A stretch of 64,000 bases of DNA from Artemisia argyi. Lineage: Eukaryota > Streptophyta > Magnoliopsida > Asterales > Asteraceae. The number at the start of each line of letters is the position of its first letter. The stretch's first letter is position 1. Below the pieces are notes generated by a model. It did not search any database, was not told the origin of the DNA, and worked only from the letters and a program-made list of their open reading frames with translations. Made by a program: the position numbers and the translations under genes. The stretch lies in NCBI GenBank assembly GCA_030686995.1, contig CM060681.1:163953333-164017332 (forward strand), in the 5' to 3' direction. Below are positions 11,087-22,373 of the stretch, piece after piece.

Positions 11087-11091
11087 AGTCT
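11087..11091 (+). repeat. Target-site duplication (right) of the solo LTR
   Basis: GTCTC, identical to 9660-9664. Confidence 0.95.
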
Positions 11092-11565
11092 CCATTTCAG
11101 CTAGCAGCTTCTAGTGATAGTGACTATGCTGGTGCCAATATGGATAGAAGATCCACAACTGGAGGTTGCCAATTCCTTGGAAGGAGACTGATTTCTTGGC
11201 AATGCAAGAAACAGACCATTGTTGCTACCTCTACTACTGAAGCAGAGTATGTTGCTGCTGCCAATTGTTGTGGACAGGTTCTATGGATTCAGAATCAATT
11301 GCTGGATTATGGGTATAATTTTATGAATACTACTATTTTCATTGACAATCAAAGTACAATTTGCATTGTTAAAAATCCAGTTTTTCATAATAGAACCAAA
11401 CATATTGAAATCAGGCACCACTTTATCAGGGATGCTTATGAGAAACATTTAATTAAAGTTGTCAAAATTCACACAGATGAGAATGTGGCAGATTTGTTAA
11501 CCAAAGCATTTGATGGACCAAGGTTTCAATATTTGGTGGTCCATATTGGAATGCTTAACCCTTAA
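11092..11565 (+). pseudogene. RNase H domain of element B
   Basis: The frame reads on from the RT part at 9660. It shows the first catalytic Asp in SDSDYAGANMDRRSTTGG, then a conserved TTEAEYVAAA with the catalytic Glu, and a later DNQST with another acidic residue, ending in DLLTKAFDG and a stop at 11563-11565. This is the copia RNase H that removes RNA from the RNA/DNA hybrid. This part has no lesion, but its RT is broken upstream. Confidence 0.93.
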
Positions 11566-11570
11566 ATGCA

Positions 11571-11632
11571 AAGTTTAAGGGGAGGCATAAGCCTCAGGGG
11601 AGGCATATGCCTCAGGGGAGGATTGTGAGTGT
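11571..11632 (+). repeat. Repeated purine tract with GGCATA/TATGCC palindromes after pol of element B
   Basis: AGGGGAGGCATAAGCCTC and AGGGGAGGCATATGCCTC lie in tandem, followed by AGGGGAGGATTGTG. The last looks like a polypurine tract, yet no LTR follows, so it is a PPT-like copy far upstream of the true one at 17166. The region 11633-12162 after it has no ORF I trust. Confidence 0.6.
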
Positions 11633-12162
11633 AAACTTTGTAGATTTGTATTTAAGTTTTTAACACTAACCCTCTAATGTTTCTGCAAGTTTGTTTGGTG
11701 TATTTGCATGTTTTATGTCTGTTTTGCAGATGTGCTGATGTTGTACATTTTATGTTAAAAGTCACCAAGAGCTTTATACAAGGGAATGTGGTCAAGTATG
11801 CTGAACATGGTTTCTTCTGATTAGTTGATTATACTGAAGGTCATACAAGTTGATTAATGGAGAAGAACTTTTCATTCATTCAAAGAAACAAGTTACAACT
11901 TACATTCAAAGTTCCAACTGGATTACAAAGACCATTCCTACACATTTGCCTAATCGAGTATTACTAGCTTCTATCATCTATTACAAAATACTTGAGGCTA
12001 TGACAAGTACAATGATGAAGCTGAAGATGAAAATGGAAAAAGAAGAGAAGGAAGACTGTGAAGATGCTCAAGTACCAAAGTCAAGAAAATACTCAAGAAC
12101 TTTGGTCCATGGAAACATTCCTCAATCATCTACTTCAGCTTCTCCTTTCCCTTACGTACAAT

Positions 12163-12579
12163 CTATGCCTTCTTGCTCTGTCCGATGTGCTCTTGATGAG
12201 AAAGACCAGGTCCTGGAGCAGGAAGATCCAACACCACATTTTGTGATGTTGGAATAGATGGATCTCTCTTACTTGACCTTAGTTGGGATCTCTCTGGTGT
12301 GGAAGGAGGAAGAAATGTTGGATCTTCATCCTCCTCCTCTGAAGAGTCTTCATCAGAGGTACATATGAAGGGAGAGACAAGTTCTCTCTCGGCAGGAATG
12401 GGAACATGGCTAGGTTCGCCCCTTTTATGTGCATTCCATCGTCTTTCATGTGCTTCCCATCGACTTTCCATTTCTCTTTCATAGTCGGAATCATCAAGCT
12501 CCCAAGGATATGGTGGTAAATCTTCTTCTGATGATGAAGAAGAGGAATTTTGATCTGAAGTTTCTGGTTTTGATGACAT
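12163..12579 (-). CDS. Antisense acidic ORF of element B (138 aa, unknown function)
   Basis: An intact ORF on the strand opposite to pol, starting MSSKPETSDQN. It is very Ser/Glu/Asp-rich: a run of six Ser followed by EEDLPPYPWEL near the N-terminus, then a central Arg/Glu helix (about 33-52) and a second acidic patch SEEEDEDPTF. No catalytic motif or membrane segment is seen; an acidic, largely disordered nuclear protein is possible. A TATA-like box (CTTATTTAAT, minus strand, 12680-12671) lies about 90 bp upstream. ORF3 starts on the other strand 447 bp away, so the two look divergently transcribed. It is intact in an element whose pol and ORF3 are broken. A chance ORF opposite lost sequence cannot be excluded. 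Confidence 0.55.
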   Translation of the reverse strand: MSSKPETSDQNSSSSSSEEDLPPYPWELDDSDYEREMESRWEAHERRWNAHKRGEPSHVPIPAERELVSPFICTSDEDSSEEEDEDPTFLPPSTPERSQLRSSKRDPSIPTSQNVVLDLPAPGPGLSHQEHIGQSKKA

Positions 12580-13026
12580 GATTTTGGTGATAAATTGAGT
12601 TTAATTGGGAAATTAGGGTTGAGAGATGATTTGGGTTAAATTGATGACTGAGATGTGTTGTTTGGGGGTGATTAAATAAGCCAAGTTTAGGCGTTATGAT
12701 AATTAATGCGAGTTGGATGGCACAGTAAAATCAAGATATTCACCGAAGATATTTTTACATTTGCTTGGTTTCTGCTGATGTTGACCATTCCTCAGCAGAT
12801 TTGACTTTCAGTTCTGCTGAAGGGTAATTTTGAATTTGGAAGTTTTTAAATTACACATCAGACTTGGTCAATAATTAGTTCCGATAATTTTGACCACGAT
12901 TGGGGAACTTCCAAATATAACACACTCCACATATCTCTTCCTAAACAAAATTATATTCGCTTGTTACTCCATTTAAACCCATAATTCTCTGAGTAATTCA
13001 TAACCGTCTCACGCAAGTTCATTCAA
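12580..13026. promoter_or_regulatory. Divergent intergenic region with CTGCTGA motifs
   Basis: The region lies between the antisense ORF and ORF3. It holds CTGCTGA at 12772-12778, its inverse TCAGCAG at 12792-12798 and CTGCTGA again at 12814-12820. The same motif is repeated in the LTR of this family (17189-17262). A minus-strand TATA-like box is at 12671-12680. A role as a shared internal promoter is inferred. Confidence 0.5.
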
Positions 13027-16000
13027 ATGGCACAACTTGAATTGAAAGGAGATCATAACAAGTATGCTATTCTGAAAAAGGCTAAGGGGCATGAAGAATT
13101 TGATTTAATGGTGGAGTTTCTACAAAGGTCAAAGATTCATTATGCTCTGACACATAGTCCCAATCTGATTTGTGAATCAATGGTGAAGCAATTTTAGGCA
13201 TCTGCTGCAAAGAGATCTAACACAGAGATTGTAGCTGAAATTGATGGTGTAGAGTATGTGGTGACAGAAGATTTGATTAGGACAAAGCTTCAGTTGGATG
13301 ATGAGAATGGTGTGTATCACTCCAACACTACAGAGATTCTTGCTGGGCTAAGGGAAGCTGGATATCAAAGTACTGATACAACTAAGTGGCACAAGAATCA
13401 ATTTTGTCCTAAGTGGAGGTATTTAGTGCATTTGCTGCTCCAATGTATTAGCAACAAGTGTGGTGGATGGAACCAATTCTCTCTACAATTGGGTTGTGGT
13501 ATTGTTTGTCTTTCTAAGGGTCTAACTTATAATTTTTCTAAGTTTATTTTTGAAAACATGCTAGAAAACATTGATAAACAACAACATAAGTTTTTAATGT
13601 ACCCTAGGTTCTTGCAAATTATTTTAGATATAACCACTGAAGATAAAACCCATGTGCCTATTAAAAGTCTTGGTTCTAAGTTGTTTGCCTCAATGAAAAC
13701 AAATTATAATGGGGAACATCGCCCTTTGTTAGCTGCTATGTTGCCACATGGCAATGATAATGTAGTTGAGGGTGATGATGCTGGTAATGTGCCTACTCAT
13801 GATACTGCTGATGATGGTAATCCATCATCTTCTGGTGTTGCTGCTGATGGTAGTCCTTCAGTGGTAATTGAGGAAGAGCCAGCTGCAACTGCTGAACCAT
13901 TACCTATTTCTACTGACTTACCACCAACTTCCCCTGTACATATGTCACCTAGTCCTACCATTTCACCATCTCAGGATGCTCCAGTTGAGCAAACTCATGA
14001 GTTTGAAGATACATTTCAGCCTCTTGAGCCTGAGTTCACTAGACTACCTACACCCAGCCCTATGAGAGAGCCAATTAATGAAGGCTTTCCTAATGTTGTA
14101 CATGAGTCTGTTTCTCTTGCTGGGTTCAATGAAGCTCCTCTTACCACTGCACAATCAGCTGGTAGAGCAGAGGACCCTATTACTCTTACTTCTGTATATG
14201 ATTAACTTTGCAGGTACATGAAAAGGACCGATGATCTCCAAAAAGAGCTTGCTGATACCAAGTCTACTCTTGGTAATGAAATTGAAAGGCTGAAAAGTAA
14301 GGTTCAAGATTTGGAGGCACAGTTGAATCAGCAGAAGCAAAGTAAGGATGGATTGGATACTGCTGAAGTTCCTCAGGAGGCAAATTTGGATTCTCTTGAA
14401 ATTCTAGCTGAAGTTGCTAGACAGTCTCATGTTGCTCCTCCTAAAGCTGCTGAAGTACCTTCATCTAAGCCACCAATTCAATTCATCAGAAGAAGAAGTA
14501 GATGACAATATTTGGCAAAGAAAGCTGCTGAATCTTCCAAAATGTCTAGAGGTGATGCTGATGTGCTTATGGCTGAAGCTACCAATCTTCTTCAGGAGAA
14601 ACAATCACCAAGTATTATTGCTGCTGACATTTCTGCTGATAAAGCTCATGCATCAGAAGATACATTCTTTGTGGCAGGGAAAGTGTATTTGAATTCCCCT
14701 GTTCATAATTCATCTGGGAATCAGCAAGTTTCTCCTGATGATATCACTGAATTCCTCAGGCCTCAAGGATCTACTGATAGAGATGTTCAAGAATTAAATG
14801 ATGATCCTATGGAAGATTTGGAAGTTCCTCATGATGATTTACTGAAGGAACTGAGATGGCTGAGGAAGAGCTTGTTACAGCTGAGGAAAGGGCTGCACAA
14901 GAAAAACTCTTCAAAGACTGGGAAGATTATAAGAAGAGTTCTGATATGGCTGAGGAACAGCAAGCCAAGTTTGATGCAGCATATCAGTCTGCCGCTCAAA
15001 GATATGTTTCTACTTTGCCTGTTGAAAGATAAAGAGAATTGGATGCTGCTGTTCAAGAGTTTGATGAGTCAAATTGGCAGCATATTGGACAACAAGTGAT
15101 TGCTAATCCTGATTTAGCTGCAGACATTATTGGTAATAGGGTGGAGAAAAAGGACTGGGCCTCTGAAATTGTGAAAGTGCTGAAGTTGAGGAAGAAAGTA
15201 GCAGATGAGTTAAAAGCCAAAGCTAAAAGAGATAAACCTATGACTCAAGCACATCAGAGGGATTATATGAGAACATATGTGAAAAGTCAAAGCAGTTCAT
15301 TATATAATACTGCTTGGACTAAGAAACAAGTGTGGGCACTTGTATAACAGGATCAAGGCTAGAAATGACAAAGCTGGAATGGGTGCTTCAAAGAATATTC
15401 CTAATGTGGATATTTCTGTTGCTGCTGAAAATGTATCTTTACCTGATACTTCTGCTGATGTACCACATGTTTCTGCTTCATCTTATGTGGATAAAGGTAA
15501 AGCTCAAGTGATAGCAGAAGATCCTCCATCTAGAAAGAGAACCAGGAGACAAATGGAGGAGGAAAGTTTGGGTGAAGAGGCTGCTAAAAAGTTAGATGAG
15601 GAACAACAAGCTAACTTGGCAAGACTTCATGAGATTAAGGTAAGAGAGGCTGAACTTCAAGCTGCTAGAGCTAAACAGATGAGGCAGGCTATGGATGAAC
15701 AATATGCATCTGCTGCACTTGAATCTTCTCAGGATTCTACTGATGAACAATTGGTTAATCCATCAATGGAAACTGATGCTGAAGAAGGTGATTCTGCTGA
15801 AGCTGAAGTTCCTGATGCAACTTCTCTACCTCATGCTGCTATTTATGTTCCTGGAAGAAGAGCAAAGAGAATGGCTAGAGTCAGAACTTCACATTCCACA
15901 CACAGCCTAATAAATGTGAATGCTTCTGATGCTACATTTATAAGAGAAGGATCCCCTGATGATTGGCCTGATGCAACTAGAGATGTTTTGGTTCACTGGG

Positions 16001-16550
16001 AGTTAACTGAGTATGGCCAGTTTAATACCATTTATAGATTGGATAAAACTTCTACATCCTTTACATTTCTTCAAGAGATTCTACATCTTGTTGATCATCA
16101 GGATTTGGTCACTCTATATGATTTGGTTCTCAAATTTTATGCAAATCATACTCCTACAGGGTCTGGATTGTATTTATTAGGTGATCTAAGAGTGTTGTTT
16201 GATCTTCTACTCCCACTGGTGCTGGTTATGACATATGGAAAAACAATCAGAGATGGAAAGTTCAGAGTTGGAAATTTTATCTTATGCCTTATGTTCATGT
16301 GTTGGAAACTACAACTGGTCTAAGGCATATTATGGATATTGGCAAGAGATATCCACTGAAAGTGTCTCTGATGGAGAAAATGCTACAACAAAAGTTGGAG
16401 ATTCCTCCTGATCCAGTTGGGAATGCAAGATTGTTTGCTGAATCTTTGGTGAAAGTCTTTAAACAAAGGATTAAGACTTCCAGAGCAGCTTCTGTTAAAA
16501 AAAAAAAAAAAAAATGTTGTATAGTATTGTGTTTAAGGTATGCAGGATTG
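13027..16550 (+). pseudogene. ORF3 of element B (Sirevirus third ORF, broken)
   Basis: Starts MAQLELKG at 13027. The N-terminal helical domain runs to about 13730, including LLLQCISNKCGGWNQFS and FMYPRFLQ-like positions, and matches the style of third ORFs seen after pol in Asteraceae copia elements (from memory). A Pro/Ser/Thr-rich acidic linker follows, then a coiled coil near 14230-14340, Glu/Lys/Ala-rich helices to 15340, and a C-terminal segment to about 16500. Lesions: TAG at 13195, stop at 14203, TGA near 14503, and frameshifts near 14860, 15030, 15345 and 16290. Function is unknown; such ORFs have been called envelope-like, but I see no signal peptide or membrane segment. Element D has a distant homologue. 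Confidence 0.75.
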
Positions 16551-16605
16551 GTGTTTTACACACTATTCTTTGGTCATCAACTTACCTGATGTTGACTATT
16601 CTATC

Positions 16606-16930
16606 AAAAAGTTGGCTAGTTCAAAGGGTACAGCTTTGGTAAAGACACATCAAATCTGTTGATAGCTGTAATGGTTTGCTCAAACCATAGGGTTTTCAAC
16701 TCACCCATGCTTTATTGCTGAGTAGTTGAAATGGTTGTCAATTGACCATGGATTTTTCCTTTATGGATTCCAAATAATTGGCTAGCCCACATGTATATGG
16801 CTTGTGGTAAAGGCAGTGGAAAACCATGTTTGGTAATCAGTTAACCAAGATGATTTTTCATCAAAATAATTGGCTAGTCATGAGCAAATGGCTATTGGTA
16901 AAGAGACATCAAATCCATTATTTTCAATGA
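16606..16930 (+). repeat. Diverged tandem repeats after ORF3 of element B
   Basis: The phrases TTGGCTAGY and GGTAAAGRSACATCAAATC recur at about 16608/16640, 16780/16812 and 16868/16898, with CCAT/ATGG words between them. Noncoding; perhaps a structured 3' region of the element transcript. From 16931 to 17165 nothing else is recognisable. Confidence 0.5.
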
Positions 16931-17165
16931 TTCACCTCTCACAGGAGTTAACACACCTGGAAGTGATGAGAATAGTATGAAACTAATTTGTTTTGATGTA
17001 CATTTAGTCATTTGTTGCTGCAAAGAATGGAGCTTTCAAGTATTTGTTGATCATAGAGATCCTGCTGAAGATGATTCTTTGCTGGTGCTGTATTATTACA
17101 ATCCTCTTGGTATATAACTTCAAAGATCTATCAAGAATCTTGAACTTAACCATGTCAAATTCAAG

Positions 17166-17178
17166 ATTAGGGGAGGAT
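17166..17178 (+). other. Polypurine tract of element B
   Basis: ATTAGGGGAGGAT directly precedes the LTR start TGTTGGG, as expected for plus-strand priming. Confidence 0.88.
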
Positions 17179-17646
17179 TGTTGGGAATTCTGCTAAGTAA
17201 GAATTCTGCTGAAGGTTACTGCTGAAGAGTTGGTTCCTGCTGAAGCAGTGTATCTGCTGAAGTCTAGTTTCAGCATTATTAGTTTCTGCGGATATAGTAT
17301 TTCTGTATTTTATGTATTATAGTTTGGATATGCATGAGTTTATTTAGGAAGTGATAATGCATATCTTTTAGAAGTTTTAGAATATACGTTTCTTGGAAAA
17401 CGGTTTAGGGTTCTTGTGTATAAAAGGAACACATGATTATGTATTGAGTTACGTTTTTAGAAAACACTTTTCATAGTTATTAAAAGATCCATAGAGGATC
17501 AAAAGTTCTTAGTATTAAACTTGTGTTTGTTTCCGCTTTAAAATACAAGTTACAAAGATTGTCTATTAGTGTGTTATTGATTACATTAACATAACTAACG
17601 ATTCTAGAGTGCTCAAGAAGATCTATCAAGGTCTAAAAGTTCAACA
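17179..17646 (+). repeat. 3' LTR of element B
   Basis: The 468-bp repeat runs from TGTTGGGAATTC to TTCAACA. Its U3 has five CTGCTRAG-type motifs in about 75 bp. TATAAAAGG lies near 17419. A second copy in reverse orientation lies at 18826-19294 and differs by about 8 substitutions and 1 indel. Confidence 0.92.
17189..17262 (+). promoter_or_regulatory. CTGCTGAAG motif cluster in the element B LTR
   Basis: CTGCTAAG once and CTGCTGAAG four times within about 75 bp of U3, about 160 bp before the TATA box. The same motif occurs in both orientations in the internal divergent region at 12772-12820. Confidence 0.6.
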
Positions 17647-18741
17647 AGATGAAAAATGTCCCACTTGGCCACAAGTGTAGCATTTAACCTTCCTTCTGTC
17701 AAACCTTGCTGCCTTTTTTCCATTAAAACCAAACTTTCTTCCAGACTTAGTTTCAAACCTCTTTATGTTCATAGAAATCATTGCTAGCTGCCATTTCAAG
17801 TGCATCTCCTCCATCTCCAAAGGATCTACTTGTTCAAAATCCTCATAAGCAAGAAACTGCTGATGTTCATATTCAGCCACAAATGAATAAACAATGTCAT
17901 CCATTATACTGCTGGAATTTGATTTAGGAGCAGATTGAGTTTGGGTTTGAGTAGATACTCCTGAGGAGTAAGAGCTTGAGGCATGATGCACAGGTTTTGT
18001 GGTAGTGCTGACAAAGGCTGAGTGAGTGGATGGTCAAATGGGACTTCTAACATCAGGCTCAAGAGATTTGAGTCTGTTTTAGAGGTCATCAAAGGAAATC
18101 AAGTCCAACCCTCCTTTAGCTTTGAGAGCAATGCTAACTTGCAACCAAGATGGTGGCAAGGATCTCAGAAACTTAGCATTGCAGTCCTCATTATCTGGCC
18201 TAGCCTTCAGCTGATTAAGTTGACTTAAGATTCGGTGGAACCTGTCATAGCCTTTATGGATTCCTTCTTCCTCAGATATCTGAAACTCTTGAAACTGCTG
18301 CTTCAACATTGACTTCTTCTACCTTCTTGATTCCTCATTCCCACCAAATCTAGCCTTTATTGCCATCCAAATGTCCTTGGCATCATCCATAAAGTGGAAG
18401 TCACCCATGTGATCATCTGGTATAGCTTGGAGCAGAATTGTTCTAACTTTATTTTCCCTTTGCACAGCTAGAATCTCTTCAGCAGTTCTGGGACCTAGAA
18501 TTGTAACTATTCTATCAGCATCTTTAACATGCTTCTTCAGGCTATTCCCCTTTCGAACAACCTCCCAAAGATTCCAGTCTATGTTTGTGATCCAGTTCTG
18601 CATCTTCAAGGACCACAAATCATAGTCTTCAGCATTCTTCAAGTATGGAAATTTAGCATTACTGTTGGAGAGGTTGAGTTGTTGAAGAGAAGTGGTGTTA
18701 AGGTTTTGGGTTGTATCAACTTCATCATCAGATCCAGGCAT
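17647..18741 (-). pseudogene. Gag of element B' (reverse copy of the same family)
   Basis: Read from 18741 leftwards, it starts MPGSDDEVDTTQN and shows the copia Gag core: FPYLKNAEDYDLWSLKM, then a LLQAIPDDHM segment and LSQLNQLKARPDNED. A TQTQTQ stretch follows; short TQT words are known dynein-light-chain (LC8) ligands, and Sirevirus Gags have been reported to bind LC8 proteins (from memory). It ends in a zinc knuckle, CYTCGQVGH, cut exactly where the LTR of element B ends (17646). Three in-frame stops (near 18320, 18077 and 18030) disable it. Gag would form the particle shell. Confidence 0.9.
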
Positions 18742-18810
18742 GTTTCTTGATTTGTTTGAATTCTTAAGGTGTAAGATTTGTGTTTCTCAGTATCACAGAG
18801 ACTCTCTCGA

Positions 18811-18823
18811 GGCTCTGATACCA
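18811..18823 (-). other. Primer-binding site of element B'
   Basis: On the minus strand TGGTATCAGAGCC, a perfect plant initiator-Met primer site, 2 nt from the LTR end at 18826. Confidence 0.95.
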
Positions 18824-18825
18824 CT

Positions 18826-19294
18826 TGTTGAACTTTTAGACCTTGATAGATCTTCTTGAGCACTCTAGAATCGTTAGTTATGTTAATGTAATCAATAACA
18901 CACTAATAGACAATCTCTGTAACTTGTATTTTAAAGCGGAAACAAACACAAGTTTAATACTAAGAACTTTTGATCCTCTATGGATCTTTTAATAACTATG
19001 AAAAGTGTTTTCTAAAAACGTAACTCAATACATAATCATGTGTTCCTTTTATACACAAGGAACCCTAAGCTGTTTCCCAAGAAACGTATATTCTAAAACT
19101 TCTAAAAGATATGCATTATCACTTCCTAAATAAACTCATGCATATCCAAACTATAATACATAAAATACGAAAATACTATATCCGCAGAAACTAATAATGC
19201 TGAAACTAGACTTCAGCAGATACACTGCTTCAGCAGGAACAAGCTCTTCAGCAGTAACCTTCAGCAGAATTCTTACTTAGCAGAATTCCCAACA
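18826..19294 (-). repeat. 5' LTR of element B' (reverse orientation)
   Basis: 469 bp, about 98% identical to 17179-17646 but inverted. Its U3 end lies at 19294; the flank begins AGCTG. Together with the primer site and gag it forms the start of a minus-strand element. Confidence 0.93.
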
Positions 19295-20118
19295 AGCTGC
19301 AACATAAACCCTAAGGAGAATAAAAAGAACGAAAAGGCAACACAAGACACACCACATTGAAGATCTTAGAGCAGTAAGATGGTTCTGCTTGTAATTAAAC
19401 TCTATTAAGTAGTTTTGTTTTATTGTAATAGTAAGCTTTATCCATCAGGATTGATGGGCTTGTGACCGCCATATTGCTCCCCTTAAAATTGCTTTCCCAT
19501 CGATTAAAGTTTATACGATTTTTTTTTTCTTTTTTATGTTCTTTTTATATGTTTATTGATAACCTCTGTGCCTATCAGTGGCTTGTTCGGGGCTGCCATA
19601 CCTCCTCCCACGATTAGTTCACTAGCCTAATAAGTTAGTAAATTAATTCTTAGACATAAGTAATCATTAAAGGTTTACTCGCTGATATTCATCATATAAA
19701 ACTAGTAATAAAACAAGTGACAAGCTACTTAATCATTAGCTAGACCTTCTTATCTGTATATATTATCTATTTGTGTATGTGTTTGTCACTGTCTTAATTC
19801 TATCTCATTTGTTTTATTTTATAGTTTTAGTTAATCAAACCAAATCGTGTTAGTCTCTCAGACTAAACCCTCCTTTGCGTTAGATTAGGTTGTCAACTAA
19901 CTTAGGAATTAAAATACTTATTAGACTAACTAGATATTACGTTCCACTCTTAGTGATAGACACTCTACTTACCACTATCTACATATTGATCGGGTACACT
20001 GCTCATTAATGTGTGTGTTACAGGATAACTTGGCAAAATATAAAATTAAAACTTGATAAGGCATAAACACCCCTATACTACAACGTGACACAACATACGC
20101 ATATCAGTACAGTATTTT
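19295..20118. other. Unassigned flank
   Basis: No ORF longer than noise. A T-run near 19522-19538 follows a GC-richer stretch (19460-19510) that could be the 3' end of a decayed gene or LINE, but nothing diagnostic is visible. Confidence 0.3.
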
Positions 20119-20560
20119 GCTTGATATATCACATGTAATATAACACTAATATTTAAGTTCGGATACTTAATATAATGTCATAAAATAACTTTCTTTATAT
20201 TCAAACTTACTTATTATATTACATGTGATATAACAATAATCAATAATAATACGAGAGTTTTTATAACTCACACCATAAAATCACAGTTGATTTTATAGTG
20301 AAAATTATCAATATCACAACAACAAGAGTGAAAATTTGAAAATTTTCTATGCTTTGTACAAATTCAATGAATTAATTGCTATAATTTAAGATTTAAAATA
20401 TTGTGTGATATATGGTTGGAAAACTAATGATTTATATTTTAAATGCAAAAGTCGATAAATTATTTGGAATTCTACACAAATACTTATGTTTAGTTGTGTT
20501 AGAACTTAAAGATTAGTGTTATATCAAATGTGAGATATCATGCAAAAACTCCTTTACCGA
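20119..20560. repeat. AT-rich foldback element (copy 1)
   Basis: The left arm, with GATATATCACATGTAATATA and AACACTAATATTTAAGTTCG, is repeated in inverted form at about 20490-20550 (TTAGTGTTATATCAAATGTG). The same arm words recur at 57.6-58.4 kb and 59.77 kb. Such inverted-arm units are typical of MITE or foldback elements; no transposase is present. Confidence 0.6.
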
Positions 20561-22140
20561 AAACTCAAGGAAAAAAAATTGTCAAAAGTATATGAAAATG
20601 TCCTTATATTGAAAGATATTTAAATGATTATCGTAATCACGTAATTTGTTTCGTGTAACAATTAACGATTTTTATTATTTTTAAAAGAATGGGGCGGTAG
20701 TAGTGGATAAAAGTTGGTTTTTTATTTTGTTTAAAAATAAATGACGTCTCTCAATTTTCATATCTTTATGGTATATAAGATAATTCACCTCTTATGAAAA
20801 CCCTTTTGTTTATCATATTATATAAATTATAATATAACAAGTGGACAATGAAGTTTCGCAAGTTATCATCATCAATTTAGAAAGCTGTAGTCTCTTATGA
20901 TAACGTACATGTTGAAAATATATGTTACACTTGGTCTTATTCTACGGTGAATTGCGATTTATCAACTTTTTCTTGATAATAACTTTTGACTAACTTATTA
21001 TTTTGATATGCTAATTTGAACGAACGGTACAGAGTAATATGCCAACTAAAAATGTTATTGTTAGACTAATCATAACAAATAGATGATTATTTATCTTAGA
21101 ATAGAAAACTTGTTTATAGTTGCTTACTAGGAATAAAATTGCTTTAACTCGTTTAATTAAGGAGGCAAAATATACGCTTCAATTTGAATTGGGATGACAG
21201 TTTTTTCACTTTTTTTTAACCATTAATCAGATATTTAGATTAGAATACAAAAAGAGTTATTTTCATGCACCGTCATATCTTTTGTCGAGGTAACGTAAAA
21301 CTAAATGTTCACTGCTAAAAAGTGCTCAAAAAATTAATTTTCCAGCACACAAGTTACGTGAGCATTAGTTTTTAATACACATAATACGTGTACCCTGTCG
21401 TTATATTATGAGTGTCAGCAATTTCTGATGAAGTGGAAAACTGTCATCTAGAAAGATGACGCGAAAAACAAACTGTTATACAACAAAAAGCATCGGTTCT
21501 ACTTATTTATAAGACCCTTATAATTATTAGCATACATGCAAGTTGTAGTATTTATTTTAACTAATCTATATAAAATGTCGTATCCTTAGGACAACTTAAA
21601 CTGGAAATGATTCTGTTCGGCTATCTATTTGATGATTATTTCTATACTTAAAATCTAATAAACATCGATCTAAAGACCTACTTTTATATTGCAGATGCGT
21701 AAATGTTTTTATTTTACAATATTTAACTAGTGATGATACGATAAAGTGAGTGGTAGGTGTGTCGTTGGGCCTTCAGGTTTTGTAATCTAGTCCTGCGGTG
21801 GGGTTGTTTATAAAAAGATTTATATAAAAGATGTAGAGGTTTATAATATTGTTAAGTGTAGTGTCAATTATATTTACAAAACATGAAGAGGTCTAATATT
21901 TTAAACTTCTTCTCAATTTAATATATTGAATTATCTTATATATTTTATAAAGATTTAACAAGTTTATATATAATAAAAATAAGTTTATAAATTTAATTGC
22001 TAATGCAGTGTAATTATACAAATTTATAAAGGTTTATTATAGTGAATGGTCTAATAAAAATATATGAATAACTTGTAACTAAACAATTTCTTCCACCAAC
22101 TCTTGATATTTTTTGTATGTTCAAAGCAATCACTCGACCT
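20561..22140. other. Unassigned AT-rich DNA
   Basis: No coding, RNA or repeat signal that I can support. Confidence 0.3.
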
Positions 22141-22369
22141 AGGCTATGTTTGGCGCACTAGCTTATCATAGCTTATCGTAGCATGAACTTATTTTTTAGA
22201 AAAATAAGCTACCATTTAAAATAAATCTCGTTTGGCTGACGCGGCTTGAAGGAGCTTGTTAAAAAAATAGCTACTAAATGAAATGCTAGTTGTATTAGCA
22301 TGTAAAAAAAAGCTTCAGCCACATGCTCCAGCAACCCGCTCCAGCTCTACTTGTGCCAAACATACCCCT
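22141..22369. mobile_element. Small MITE with TATGTTTGGC inverted ends
   Basis: AGGCTATGTTTGGC at the left and GCCAAACATACCCCT at the right form imperfect inverted ends about 230 bp apart. GCTTATCATAGC-type words inside are also partly palindromic. The size and ends fit a hAT-like MITE. No clear target duplication was found. Confidence 0.55.
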
Positions 22370-22373
22370 AAAC

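Larger units (their letters stand above)
7286..17646 (+). mobile_element. Element B: decayed Sirevirus-type Ty1/copia element (5' part outside or lost)
   Basis: Reads in order integrase, RT, RNase H, an antisense ORF, a divergent sense ORF3, a polypurine tract and a 468-bp LTR. Element A interrupts its integrase at 7286 and a solo LTR interrupts the RT/RNase H border at 9665-11086. Both pol and ORF3 carry frameshifts and stops. Gag, protease and the integrase N-terminus are missing from this strand; they should lie left of the window if the element was complete. Confidence 0.85.

Noticed and set aside
11850..12257. Plus-strand ORF of 135 codons
   Set aside because: It partly overlaps the antisense acidic ORF on the other strand and has no recognisable features; most likely a shadow.
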